Shown here: positions 1 through 6,843 of the stretch, in pieces
How positions within the stretch are numbered: the stretch's first letter is position 1
How the letters are laid out: the number at the start of each line of letters is the position of its first letter
Assembly (NCBI GenBank): GCA_046482855.1
Contig: JAWOEH010000024.1
Location: forward strand, 1-15,296
Source: CAYVSF01 sp046482855
GTDB taxonomy: Bacteria; Bacteroidota; Bacteroidia; Bacteroidales; UBA12077
Direction: 5' to 3'
Length of the DNA: 15,296 nt
The notes under the pieces: generated by a model
The model's input: the letters and a program-made list of their open reading frames with translations, nothing else
Told to the model about the DNA's origin: nothing
The model's database searches: none
Made by a program: the position numbers and the translations under genes

Positions 1-19
1 TAACTTACAAATAATTTCT

Positions 20-84
20 TGCCTTTTTTTTCAATTTCGTTTTTCAGAACGTTGCTTTATTTCTTGAAAGCGGATGCAAAGAAA
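20..84 (-). promoter_or_regulatory. possible rRNA-like promoter/leader at left edge
   Basis: Read on the minus strand, this stretch has TTTCTTTG (77-84), one mismatch from the Bacteroidota -7 box TAnnTTTG. It is followed directly by CATCCGC and then by GTTCTGAAAAACG and an A-rich run towards the window edge. A TTTGCA-CCGC start followed by a GTTCT-GAAA leader is reminiscent of the region ahead of 16S rRNA operons in this phylum. I see no -33 TTTG box, and any transcribed gene would lie outside the window. An unrelated protein gene to the left is equally possible. Confidence 0.22.
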
Positions 85-257
85 GAGCTTTCATTTTGAC
101 TTTCCTAATCTTTTCGTGCTTTATTTCTCCCTCCTTCAACCCTGCATCCCCTATCGGTCTTATAACGAAGAATTTGAATCGTCAAAAAAAATCGCTTCAC
201 ACAGGAAGAAACATGGACAAATAGAAAAGCGACATCAAAAACTGAAGGAAAAGCAGG

Positions 258-296
258 AGAAAACAAAAGGAGACATCTCAATAAAGAGACATCTCC
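258..296 (-). terminator. rho-independent terminator of the ABC export operon
   Basis: GGAGA(269-273)-CA-TCTC-AATAAA-GAGA-CA-TCTCC(292-296) folds into a 5-bp plus 4-bp stem with a symmetric 2x2 internal loop and a 6-base loop. On the minus strand the hairpin is followed by TTTTGTTT, the T-rich tract expected of a terminator. It lies about 30 bases past the stop of the adaptor gene. The same bases also read as a direct repeat of GAGACATCTC (270-279 and 286-295). The rest of 1-324 holds no gene I can support. Confidence 0.6.
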
Positions 297-324
297 ACCC
301 CTAAAAATTCACCTATGTAACAAT

Positions 325-1419
325 CTAAATTTCTTTTTTATCATGAGGATCCTTTATGTCCTCTTTGCTCGACAATCCTTTAAGCACTTCAATATTGATA
401 CCATCAGAGATACCAAGTTCCACAAATCGCTTCTGAAATATCTGATCTTCCTGCTCTACTTCAACATAGGCCGAGTCCCCCTCAAACCTGAGCAAAGCCT
501 CGGGAATAGCCAGCACACTATCACGCCGCTCCAGCACAATATCTGCACTGGCACTATATCCGGCACGAATAAACTTATTTTTAAGCAACTTCACATCGGC
601 TTTTATTTCAAATTGAATAGCTCCATTTTCCTCAACTCCTTTAGGTGCAATATATTCCAATGTAGCAGGGAAAGTGGTTCCCTGAATAGCCCCTATCGTC
701 AGGAGCAATTCCATGCCTTCGTGGAGTTTTCCCACTTCCGACTCATCCACCTTACCCTCAAAAACCATCTTCCCCATATCGGCTATAGAGGCAATGGTGG
801 TGCCATCGTTAAAGTTGTTGGCTTCAATCACAGAATTCCCTTCCTCAACAGGCACATCTAACACCATTCCGTCAATTGTACTACGAATCAAGGTATTTGA
901 AGATTCACCCGCCGTTTTGGTGGCCCCCTCTTTAATTAGCTGCAAGTGACTTTGTGCTGCCTCCACATCCTGTTTGGCATTTTCATATTCAATCTGATAT
1001 CGTTGAAAATCGGCTTCGGGAATGACTCCCTGTTCATAAATCTTCTTTTGTCGCTCATAAATCCGTCTGGAATCAGTCAATGCCAATTCCGCCTTTTTCA
1101 ATCGTACCTGTGCATCATTGAGACTAATCATATTAGGAATGATCTTTACACGTGCCAATAAGTCGCCTTCTTTTACGCGCATTCCCGGCTCCACAACCAA
1201 CTCTTTTACAATACCTGAAACCTGAGGCTTAATCTCAATCTCCTTTCGGGGAACGACCGAGCCTGTGGCTACTGTTTTGCGAATAATGTCCGTAATAAAT
1301 GCCGTTTGTGTACCATATACCACAGACTTGGATTGGGACTTTTTATAAAGAAACACAATCGTTCCCACAAAGACTATTATGAGGACTACGACTAAAAATA
1401 TCTTAAAAAACTTTTTCAT
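325..1419 (-). CDS. MacA/HlyD-type periplasmic adaptor (membrane fusion protein)
   Basis: This is the membrane-fusion subunit that links an inner-membrane ABC pump to an outer-membrane channel. Counted from the ATG at 1419 (364 residues), it has a single N-terminal membrane anchor (about 5-26). A half-lipoyl segment follows (about 58-92: EIEIKPQVSGIVKELVVEPG, then VKEGDLLARV). A long alpha-helical hairpin rich in charged residues spans about 99-165. The second lipoyl half is at about 175-212 (STIDGMVLDVPVEEGNSV), followed by beta-barrel and membrane-proximal domains ending near 350. There is no lipobox, so anchoring is by the helix. A GTG at 1422 would add one residue; I prefer the ATG. It is the last gene of a minus-strand operon, 30 bases after the second permease, with a terminator just downstream. 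The outer-membrane partner (TolC-like) is not in the window. The substrate is unknown; MacA relatives serve macrolide, peptide or lipid export. Confidence 0.9.
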   Translation of the reverse strand: MKKFFKIFLVVVLIIVFVGTIVFLYKKSQSKSVVYGTQTAFITDIIRKTVATGSVVPRKEIEIKPQVSGIVKELVVEPGMRVKEGDLLARVKIIPNMISLNDAQVRLKKAELALTDSRRIYERQKKIYEQGVIPEADFQRYQIEYENAKQDVEAAQSHLQLIKEGATKTAGESSNTLIRSTIDGMVLDVPVEEGNSVIEANNFNDGTTIASIADMGKMVFEGKVDESEVGKLHEGMELLLTIGAIQGTTFPATLEYIAPKGVEENGAIQFEIKADVKLLKNKFIRAGYSASADIVLERRDSVLAIPEALLRFEGDSAYVEVEQEDQIFQKRFVELGISDGINIEVLKGLSSKEDIKDPHDKKEI

Positions 1420-1452
1420 CACAGAATGCTATTTTATGTTGAACTCTATTAA

Positions 1453-2721
1453 TTATTCGTCTCGTAACGCGTCAATGGGCTTAATATTTACTGCACGTTT
1501 TGCCGGCAAGATCCCGGCCAACACGCCAAAAACAACCAGAATAAGCAATGCGGTTATGGCAATGGAGAAGTCAATCTCCGGATTTCGAAACATCTGATCT
1601 TCATTACCTCCGGCCTCTATGACCATACTAAGTCCTTCGATAAGCGCCACCCCTATTACCATACCTATATACCCGGCCAGCAATGTGAGGGTAGCTGATT
1701 CGGTAATAATCTGACTGATAATATTGCGCGGGGTAGCCCCTATTGCACGTTGTATTCCAATTTCCTTTGTGCGTTCGCGCACTACAATAAGCATTATATT
1801 ACTTACTCCAATGACGCCTGCCAGAAGGGTCCCAATACCTACAATCCAGATTAATACATCAATACCAGTAAAAAGCCCCATAATTTTCTTAAACTCTTTT
1901 TCAATATTGATATGCCCAACGGCCCGTTCATCGTCAGGAGCTATCTGATGCCGTCGTTTCAGTAAGCTAATGGTTGCTTCTTCTGCCCGACTTACAGGTA
2001 CGCCCTTTTTTGCAGTAATAGCAAAGAATTCCACCACATCGCCATAGTTATAAACCTGCTGAAAAGTTGTAAAGGGCACCACAACCGATCGCTCCTTATC
2101 ACCACCAAAACTAATGTTGGGATTTAGAGGTTTAAACACCCCCACAACTTGAAAATAGACACCATTAATGCGCACATACTCGCCAATGGGATCTTCCTCC
2201 TCATCAAAGAGTTCTTCCTTCACTCTTCGACCAATGGCCGCAACTTTTCTATTTTCGTTAACATCCAAATTATTGATAAACCGTCCCTTTAACATCACTA
2301 CCGGATCAATTTTATTGAAAGTAGGCATATCTCCATTAATGGTGAAGGCTCCTGACTTCAGCCCCCGCACCACATTGTTGTCGGCTCCCTGATAACTGCC
2401 AGCTTGCAATTTTGGGGCGATATGCTCAACCTCGGGAATATTATCAGATATAGCTTGCATATCGGAAGATTTAAAATTATAGAATCGTCCTTTGGGAAAG
2501 CCTTTATAGGAAACGGTGGTTCGCTGTGTCCACATAAAGAAGCTGTTTGTGGCAAAGTCGCCCAACCCGGCGGTTACACCATTTTTCAATCCTGCTCCTG
2601 CACCCAGCATAACCATAAGCATAAAGATACCCCAGAAAACGCCAAAAGCCGTAAGCAGGGTGCGAACCTTATTATTTTTCAGTACGCTATAAATTTGTTG
2701 CCATTTATCCAAATCAAACAT
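1453..2721 (-). CDS. MacB/FtsX-type ABC transporter permease (second of pair)
   Basis: Integral inner-membrane permease of the MacB-like mechanotransmission class, 422 residues. It has an N-terminal helix (about 20-44), a large periplasmic MacB_PCD-type domain (about 45-283) and three C-terminal helices (about 284-313, 335-365, 385-408). The cytoplasmic stretch RERTKEIGIQRAIGATPRN after helix 2 is the hallmark coupling segment of FtsX permeases. The C-terminus AKRAVNIKPIDALRDE is also typical. In E. coli MacB the ATPase is fused in front; here it is a separate gene two cistrons upstream. The gene starts 11 bases after the first permease and shares its first eight residues (MFDLDKWQ) and overall layout, so the two are tandem paralogues that probably form a heterodimer. 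Confident as to family, not as to substrate. Confidence 0.93.
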   Translation of the reverse strand: MFDLDKWQQIYSVLKNNKVRTLLTAFGVFWGIFMLMVMLGAGAGLKNGVTAGLGDFATNSFFMWTQRTTVSYKGFPKGRFYNFKSSDMQAISDNIPEVEHIAPKLQAGSYQGADNNVVRGLKSGAFTINGDMPTFNKIDPVVMLKGRFINNLDVNENRKVAAIGRRVKEELFDEEEDPIGEYVRINGVYFQVVGVFKPLNPNISFGGDKERSVVVPFTTFQQVYNYGDVVEFFAITAKKGVPVSRAEEATISLLKRRHQIAPDDERAVGHINIEKEFKKIMGLFTGIDVLIWIVGIGTLLAGVIGVSNIMLIVVRERTKEIGIQRAIGATPRNIISQIITESATLTLLAGYIGMVIGVALIEGLSMVIEAGGNEDQMFRNPEIDFSIAITALLILVVFGVLAGILPAKRAVNIKPIDALRDE

Positions 2722-2732
2722 AAAATACGCTT

Positions 2733-3965
2733 TTATTCGTGTCGCAGAGCGACAATAGGTTTAATACGTGCGGCGCGGCGTGCAGGAATAAAACCGGCAA
2801 TAGCACCACTGGCAACCAATACTACCGTAGCACTAATAGCTGTTCCAAGATCGACACCAGGACTGCGAAAAAAGTCGGTATCGGGCATAACTGCAGAAAC
2901 AAGCTCCAGTAAACCTATTCCTGCCAACATCCCCATGTACCCAGCTATGGCCGTAATAAAAATGGACTCAAAAAGAATCAACGCCACAATAGAACGTGGA
3001 CGTGCACCAATGGCCTTTCGAATGCCTATTTCGCGAGTACGCTCTTTCACTACAATAATCATGATGTTACTCACCCCTACAATCCCGGCAATCAGCGTTC
3101 CAATGCCAATTATCCAGATAAACAGATTAATTGCTGCAAAAACCTCCTTTGTTTGCTGATAATTATCAATGTTATTATTGATGTGTAAAGCACTTCTATC
3201 GTCAACGGCAAAATGGTGTTTTGTTGCCATTCGTTGGCGTATAGTTTCCTCCAGCTCCTTACTTTCGGTAGCCGACATATCAGAAACAGTAAACAACAAG
3301 GTATGCAATGTATTATCGCCACTATATATACGTTGCGCAGTAGAAACAGGCAGGTATACTGTACGCAACAATTCCTCACCTCCCTCATCAGAAAAAACGC
3401 CAACAATTTTAAACGGCACATTATTTATCTTCACATACTTTCCAATGGGATCTTCCTCCTTAAAAAGCGCTTCCCTTACTTTTTCCCCAATGCAGGCCAC
3501 CTTTCGAAACTCTGTGATATCTTTCCGATTCAAAAAACGGCCCTCCACGGGTAGGGTTCGTTCAATAAACTGATGGTCCGGATGCACGGTAACAATGGAG
3601 AAGTTTCCATAATCGCCGTTATAGGCTACCTTGTCTTCGCCAGGCAGGTAATAACGCCCCGATAGGTACTCTAAGCCGGGGGTGGTATTTTTCAGCATCT
3701 GGTAATCTTCATTCGTAAACCGAATGCGTCTTCCCGGCTGCAGACCCTTATGCTCCTTTGTAGTTTGTCCCCGATAGAGGAAGATGCTGTTTATGGCATC
3801 GTCGCGAAACTGGTATTCCACGGCGTTTTGCAATCCATTACCGGACCCCAGCAGCAGCATAAGCATAAATATGCCCCAGGCCACCGAGAAACCCGTTAAA
3901 AAGGTGCGCAGTTTATTTTTTCGCAAGGAGTAAAGTATCTCCTGCCATTTATCCAAATCAAACAT
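2733..3965 (-). CDS. MacB/FtsX-type ABC transporter permease (first of pair)
   Basis: A 410-residue permease with the same plan as its downstream paralogue: helix 1 about 20-44, periplasmic domain about 45-275, then helices at about 276-305, 330-358 and 374-394. The FtsX coupling motif KERTREIGIRKAIGARPRS lies at about 307-325, and the C-terminus ARRAARIKPIVALRHE is characteristic. Its ATG (3963-3965) overlaps the last 8 bases of the ATPase gene, so the two are probably translationally coupled. The periplasmic domains of the two permeases are recognisably alike (EGRFLNRKDI against KGRFINNLDV; EEDPIGKYVKINNVPFKIVG against EEDPIGEYVRINGVYFQVVG) but clearly diverged. That suggests an old duplication with specialised halves. 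It probably works with the adjacent ATPase and adaptor as a tripartite exporter. Confidence 0.93.
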   Translation of the reverse strand: MFDLDKWQEILYSLRKNKLRTFLTGFSVAWGIFMLMLLLGSGNGLQNAVEYQFRDDAINSIFLYRGQTTKEHKGLQPGRRIRFTNEDYQMLKNTTPGLEYLSGRYYLPGEDKVAYNGDYGNFSIVTVHPDHQFIERTLPVEGRFLNRKDITEFRKVACIGEKVREALFKEEDPIGKYVKINNVPFKIVGVFSDEGGEELLRTVYLPVSTAQRIYSGDNTLHTLLFTVSDMSATESKELEETIRQRMATKHHFAVDDRSALHINNNIDNYQQTKEVFAAINLFIWIIGIGTLIAGIVGVSNIMIIVVKERTREIGIRKAIGARPRSIVALILFESIFITAIAGYMGMLAGIGLLELVSAVMPDTDFFRSPGVDLGTAISATVVLVASGAIAGFIPARRAARIKPIVALRHE

Positions 3966-4644
3966 AAGTGAACTCCTTCGCGGTTTTTTCTACACAGCCA
4001 TCCTTTAAGCGAATAATCCTATCGGTTTTATCGGCTATGTCATTCTCATGGGTAACAATGATGATGGTCTTCCCGGAACTGTGTATCTGTTTGAACAGCT
4101 CCATTACCTCGAAGGAGGTTGTAGAGTCGAGCGCTCCGGTAGGCTCATCAGCCAGGATAACTTTGGGGTCGGAAATTAAAGCCCGCGCAATGGCCACCCG
4201 CTGTTTTTGTCCTCCCGAAAGTTCATTGGGCATATGTTCGGCCCAGTCAGTAAGCCCCACCCTGTCCAGATATTCCATGGCAATTTTATTACGCTTGCGC
4301 CGGTTGATCTTTTTATAATAAAGTGGCAGCGCAACATTTTCCAACGCATTCTTAAATGAGATCAGATTAAAGGATTGAAAGACAAAACCAATTAACTCAT
4401 TGCGATAATAAGCCGCCTTTGTTTCGGTAAGATCCTGAATAAGCGTACCCCCTAAATGATAAGTACCCTGATCATAATTATCCAAAATACCCAATATATT
4501 GAGCAAAGTTGATTTCCCCGAGCCGGAAGAACCCATTATAGAAACCAACTCTCCTTCCTGAATGGTAAGATCAATCCCTTTCAGTACATGAAGTTTATTC
4601 CGACCTGTATCGTATGACTTGTGTATTCCCCTTAAACTGATCAT
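3958..4644 (-). CDS. MacB/LolD-type ABC transporter ATP-binding protein
   Basis: Cytoplasmic ATPase that powers the two permeases encoded just downstream. Counted from the ATG at 4644 (228 residues), every nucleotide-binding motif is intact. Walker A is GSSGSGKST (38-46), the Q-loop is FVFQSFNL (Q90), the signature is LSGGQKQR (142-149), Walker B is VILADEPTGALD (162-173) and the switch histidine is in VTHE (H199). The ADEPTGALD form and the short length place it in the MacB/LolD/FtsE branch. The frame stays open upstream to a TTG at 4689 with an ATG at 4680. I chose 4644 because MISLRGIHKSY is where relatives begin. First gene of the four-gene operon; it ends overlapping the next start by 8 bases. 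Confidence 0.93.
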   Translation of the reverse strand: MISLRGIHKSYDTGRNKLHVLKGIDLTIQEGELVSIMGSSGSGKSTLLNILGILDNYDQGTYHLGGTLIQDLTETKAAYYRNELIGFVFQSFNLISFKNALENVALPLYYKKINRRKRNKIAMEYLDRVGLTDWAEHMPNELSGGQKQRVAIARALISDPKVILADEPTGALDSTTSFEVMELFKQIHSSGKTIIIVTHENDIADKTDRIIRLKDGCVEKTAKEFTYV

Positions 4645-4745
4645 ATGAATGCTGTTTTGCACATAATTATCAAGTATCATACCACACAAAATAAACCACT
4701 TAACAACAACACACTATCGCAACAATACACGCTACCGACAAGGCC

Positions 4746-4791
4746 TAAGTGTCCGCTGGCAGTACACATACTGTACATTTACGAACACTTA
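4746..4791. repeat. nested inverted repeat in divergent control region
   Basis: Outer arms TAAGTGTCCG (4746-4755) and CGAACACTTA (4782-4791) are inverted copies matching at 9 of 10 positions. Between them, GTACA (4762-4766) and TGTAC (4772-4776) form a second, perfect inverted repeat with its centre within half a base of the outer one. The element lies about 100 bases ahead of the ATPase start and about 70 ahead of the aminotransferase start. It could therefore be an operator serving either or both divergent units, or fold as an interrupted hairpin in a transcript. No regulator gene is adjacent. Confidence 0.45.
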
Positions 4792-4835
4792 AGTAAGAGA
4801 ATCTCCTTTAGGCAACCAGCCACTTAAAAATTCGT

Positions 4836-4843
4836 TACCTTCG
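4836..4843 (+). promoter_or_regulatory. candidate -7 box for the aminotransferase gene
   Basis: TACCTTCG differs from the Bacteroidota -7 consensus TAnnTTTG at one base and lies 18 bases before the ATG, giving a very short leader. No TTTG is found at the usual -33 distance; the nearest is TTTA at 4807-4810, which is too far. An AAGGAG at 4854-4859 precedes the ATG by only 2 bases, too close for a standard Shine-Dalgarno site. Confidence 0.35.
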
Positions 4844-4861
4844 CAAGCAGAACAAGGAGCT

Positions 4862-5680
4862 ATGGAAAGAAGAAGATACATACTTTGCAACGGATCGACT
4901 TTAAAGGAAGACAACAACCTTTGCTTTAACCAGAACGACACTTACATTTATGAAGTATTCCGTGTTCAGGAGGGTGTCCCGCTATTTCTTGAAGATCATG
5001 TTGCTCGTCTTGAAAAATCGCTGCAATTAACATTCGGCACAAAACAACTAAGTTTTCAGCAGATTCGTAACCACACGATGAAGCTCATTGCGTTGAATAA
5101 GCTTGACCAGGGAAAAATCCAACTCAGTTTACGAAACAAAAACGGCAAATTAGAAGAGCGCATAGAGCAAATTCCACATCAGTTTCCCACCCAGCAGATG
5201 TATCAATCCGGAGTTAGGATTATTACGGCCCATCTGGAGCGGCATGATCCCACAGCCAAACGAGGCAATACCCTAACACGAAAAAAAGCAGACAGCTTGT
5301 TGGCTGCCTCATCGGCCTACGAGGTGCTGCTGATCAACAGCGCCGGGCATATCACCGAAGGCAGCCGAACCAATTTCTTTTACAAGATAGGTCACAAACT
5401 TTTCACTCCACCGGTAAACGAGGCTTTGCCCGGTGTTACACGCAAGCATATATTGTCAAGTGCCCACAAACTTGGCATTAACATTGAAGAACGGGTTTTA
5501 TTCAGCCAGGAACTTAAACATGTAGAAGCGCTATTCTTATCAGGCACCTCTCCCCGAATCTTACCGGCAAATAAAATAAACGATCAGGCTGTTACGGTAG
5601 AAGCAGAAGAAATAAGACAATTAATGGAAGAGTTTGAGAATCGTGTAGCGCGTTATATTCAGTTACACAAAACGCCTTAA
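4862..5680 (+). CDS. PLP-dependent class IV aminotransferase
   Basis: A 272-residue cytoplasmic enzyme of the fold-type IV PLP family, which includes branched-chain aminotransferase, D-amino-acid aminotransferase and aminodeoxychorismate lyase. Visible landmarks: DHVARLEKSLQ (45-55, the conserved H-x-x-R-L-x-x-S element near the cofactor phosphate); DPTAKRGNTLTR, whose K133 aligns with the Schiff-base lysine; the family signature EVLLINSAGHITEGSRTNFF (about 154-173, with cofactor-contacting E166); FTPPVNEALPGVTRKHIL; and SGTSPRILP (about 237-245), equivalent to the TGTTRGVLP phosphate loop. It is shorter than IlvE (about 300 residues) and closer to PabC in length, but no folate or branched-chain genes flank it, so the substrate is left open. 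Its stop codon overlaps that of the convergent glycosylase gene by 4 bases. Confidence 0.88.
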   Translation: MERRRYILCNGSTLKEDNNLCFNQNDTYIYEVFRVQEGVPLFLEDHVARLEKSLQLTFGTKQLSFQQIRNHTMKLIALNKLDQGKIQLSLRNKNGKLEERIEQIPHQFPTQQMYQSGVRIITAHLERHDPTAKRGNTLTRKKADSLLAASSAYEVLLINSAGHITEGSRTNFFYKIGHKLFTPPVNEALPGVTRKHILSSAHKLGINIEERVLFSQELKHVEALFLSGTSPRILPANKINDQAVTVEAEEIRQLMEEFENRVARYIQLHKTP

Positions 5681-6417
5681 TGGAGGAAACCGACCCCATA
5701 CCAATCAACAAGATGTGCTGTTTCAGCAAATACATTTACCCGTCCGAATAAAAAATCGGTGGGTCGATTCTCTTTTTGGGCGCAAAGCATCGGGTGCATA
5801 GTTTCGTAACGATACTGTATAGGCAGCGAACGTACCATTTGTTGGGCATGATTCCCCCAAAGAAACCACACAATTTGGTTGTTTTGGTCAGCAATATAAC
5901 GAAATAAGCGCATCGAAAATTCACGCCATAGCTTTTCATGGCTATTGGAAGCGCCGACCTCACATGTAAAAGAAGTATTTAGCAACAATACGCCTTGATC
6001 TTCCCAATGAGCAAATAAAGCATCTGGTGGCAATAGCCAGGAAAAACCGTCTTCAGCTATTTGTTTGTATCGTTTAAATTTGTGGAATTTGGCAGCGTAT
6101 AAAGTCCGCACAATATTTTTCAGAGAGGTATTCCTGAAAGTTTCATGCCAACTAGTGAGCCCCGCAACTTCAAAAGCCCGACCAGTAGCAACACCCTCTT
6201 GAGGATAAGGATCTTGCCCCATAACCAGCACCTTGGTACTGGAAAGATCCGTGGAAAGAAATCGAAGCACATGCTCAGCAGCAGGTGTTAATGGTACTCC
6301 GGCACACCTTGTAGCCTCTTCAATATCAACCAGCAACTGCACCACCAGAGGCTGTAAAAAACTGTGCCACGAAGGATGTACCCTATCTTTTAAAGCTAAA
6401 ATCCACTTACTCTGCAT
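5677..6417 (-). CDS. divergent family-1-like uracil-DNA glycosylase
   Basis: A 246-residue protein with the fold landmarks of Ung, which removes uracil from DNA at the start of base-excision repair. Motif A is GQDPYP (67-72, with catalytic Asp D69 and thymine-excluding Tyr Y71) followed by QEGVATGRAFEV, where F82 occupies the uracil-stacking position. The uracil-binding Asn is N147 in LLLNTSF, and WFLWGNHAQ matches the late core strand. The catalytic His is H208 in MHPMLCA. Two signatures depart from canonical Ung: GQDPYH has Pro for His, and the HPSPLS minor-groove loop reads HPMLCA, displacing the leucine that normally pushes the base out. The ends align with Ung (WILALKDRVHPSWHSFL; LVDWYGV). 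It is therefore probably an active relative with altered DNA handling, possibly a second Ung in the genome. Its start lies beyond a divergent promoter region. Confidence 0.85.
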   Translation of the reverse strand: MQSKWILALKDRVHPSWHSFLQPLVVQLLVDIEEATRCAGVPLTPAAEHVLRFLSTDLSSTKVLVMGQDPYPQEGVATGRAFEVAGLTSWHETFRNTSLKNIVRTLYAAKFHKFKRYKQIAEDGFSWLLPPDALFAHWEDQGVLLLNTSFTCEVGASNSHEKLWREFSMRLFRYIADQNNQIVWFLWGNHAQQMVRSLPIQYRYETMHPMLCAQKENRPTDFLFGRVNVFAETAHLVDWYGVGFLH

Positions 6418-6485
6418 AATTACATGAAACGAATAAGACCTAAGCAGTTAATAAATATTTTGGCACAGTTCGATGTCCAAATGCT

Positions 6486-6499
6486 CTCTTTTAAAAGAG
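6486..6499. promoter_or_regulatory. 14-bp perfect palindrome, operator candidate
   Basis: CTCTTTTAAAAGAG is a perfect palindrome with no spacer. It lies 4 bases downstream of the predicted minus-strand -7 box (6504-6511), so it would cover the transcription start of the glycosylase gene. That is a classical place for a repressor site. The role is inferred from position only. Confidence 0.4.
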
Positions 6500-6503
6500 G
6501 ACT

Positions 6504-6533
6504 CAAAAATAATGGATTCATTTGCGGGTGCAA
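6504..6533 (-). promoter_or_regulatory. Bacteroidota-type promoter for the uracil-DNA glycosylase gene
   Basis: On the minus strand TTG (6531-6533) is followed after exactly 19 bases by TATTTTTG (6504-6511), a full match to the -7 consensus TAnnTTTG at the expected spacing from the -33 element. The start site would fall near 6497, giving a leader of about 80 bases. It overlaps the oppositely directed promoter at 6521-6552. Confidence 0.5.
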
Positions 6534-6552
6534 CTTTTTTGTGCCATTTTTG
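6521..6552 (+). promoter_or_regulatory. candidate promoter for the small orphan gene
   Basis: TTTG (6521-6524), a 20-base spacer and CATTTTTG (6545-6552, one mismatch to TAnnTTTG) form a plausible Bacteroidota promoter. The start would be near 6559 and the leader about 45 bases. The -33 element of the opposing promoter (6531-6533) lies inside this spacer, so the two promoters would compete for polymerase. Confidence 0.4.
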
Positions 6553-6603
6553 TATAAGAAGTGAAAAGAAAAGCTTTTATCCAACCAAGCAAAAGCAGAA
6601 GCT

Positions 6604-6843
6604 ATGTACAAAACAGTAACCATACACACCCGTTCCACTTATTGGACTAACCGCGATTCAAACGATGAAATGTTAGTAGATACCGACGATCTTTCCGAAG
6701 AAATCCAAACCGCCTGCAACAAATTATATAAAGAAGGCTATGAAGTGGTTCAAATTACGCCAATTAGCTCGGGCAACATAGAACACGGCACCGGTTACTT
6801 TCAAACTGAGAGTGTCCTTATCACAGCAAAAAAAGTACACTAA
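6604..6843 (+). CDS. small protein of unknown function, DUF4177-like shape
   Basis: A 79-residue soluble protein with no signal peptide or membrane segment. I do not recognise it firmly. The pattern is a first strand (YKTVTIHTR), an acidic linker, a helix (SEEIQTACNKLYKEGYEVVQI) and a last strand ending in basic residues (TESVLITAKKVH). This recalls DUF4177-type small domains, where a helix ending in Leu-x-x-x-Gly-Tyr/Trp-Glu-Val-Val precedes the final strand. The similarity is by eye and weak. The gene has its own candidate promoter, is divergent from the glycosylase gene, and shares 4 bases of stop codon with the convergent membrane-protein gene. Those points, and an intact reading frame, argue for a real gene. 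Confidence 0.65.
   Translation: MYKTVTIHTRSTYWTNRDSNDEMLVDTDDLSEEIQTACNKLYKEGYEVVQITPISSGNIEHGTGYFQTESVLITAKKVH

Noticed and set aside
74..304. 76-residue plus-strand open frame in the left intergenic region
   Set aside because: Low-complexity lysine-rich tail, no family resemblance, and it runs through the operon terminator hairpin on the opposite strand.
2404..3159. 251-residue plus-strand open frame
   Set aside because: Lies antisense to both permease genes, which have clear family motifs; the translation looks like a shadow frame.
4645..4689. Longer ATPase starting at TTG 4689 or ATG 4680
   Set aside because: The extra residues do not resemble this ATPase family, whose N-terminus matches from the ATG at 4644.
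4862..6843. A defence island built on the aminotransferase, glycosylase and small protein
   Set aside because: No nuclease, NTPase or toxin-like partner is present, the genes alternate in strand, and no mobile-element marks are seen.
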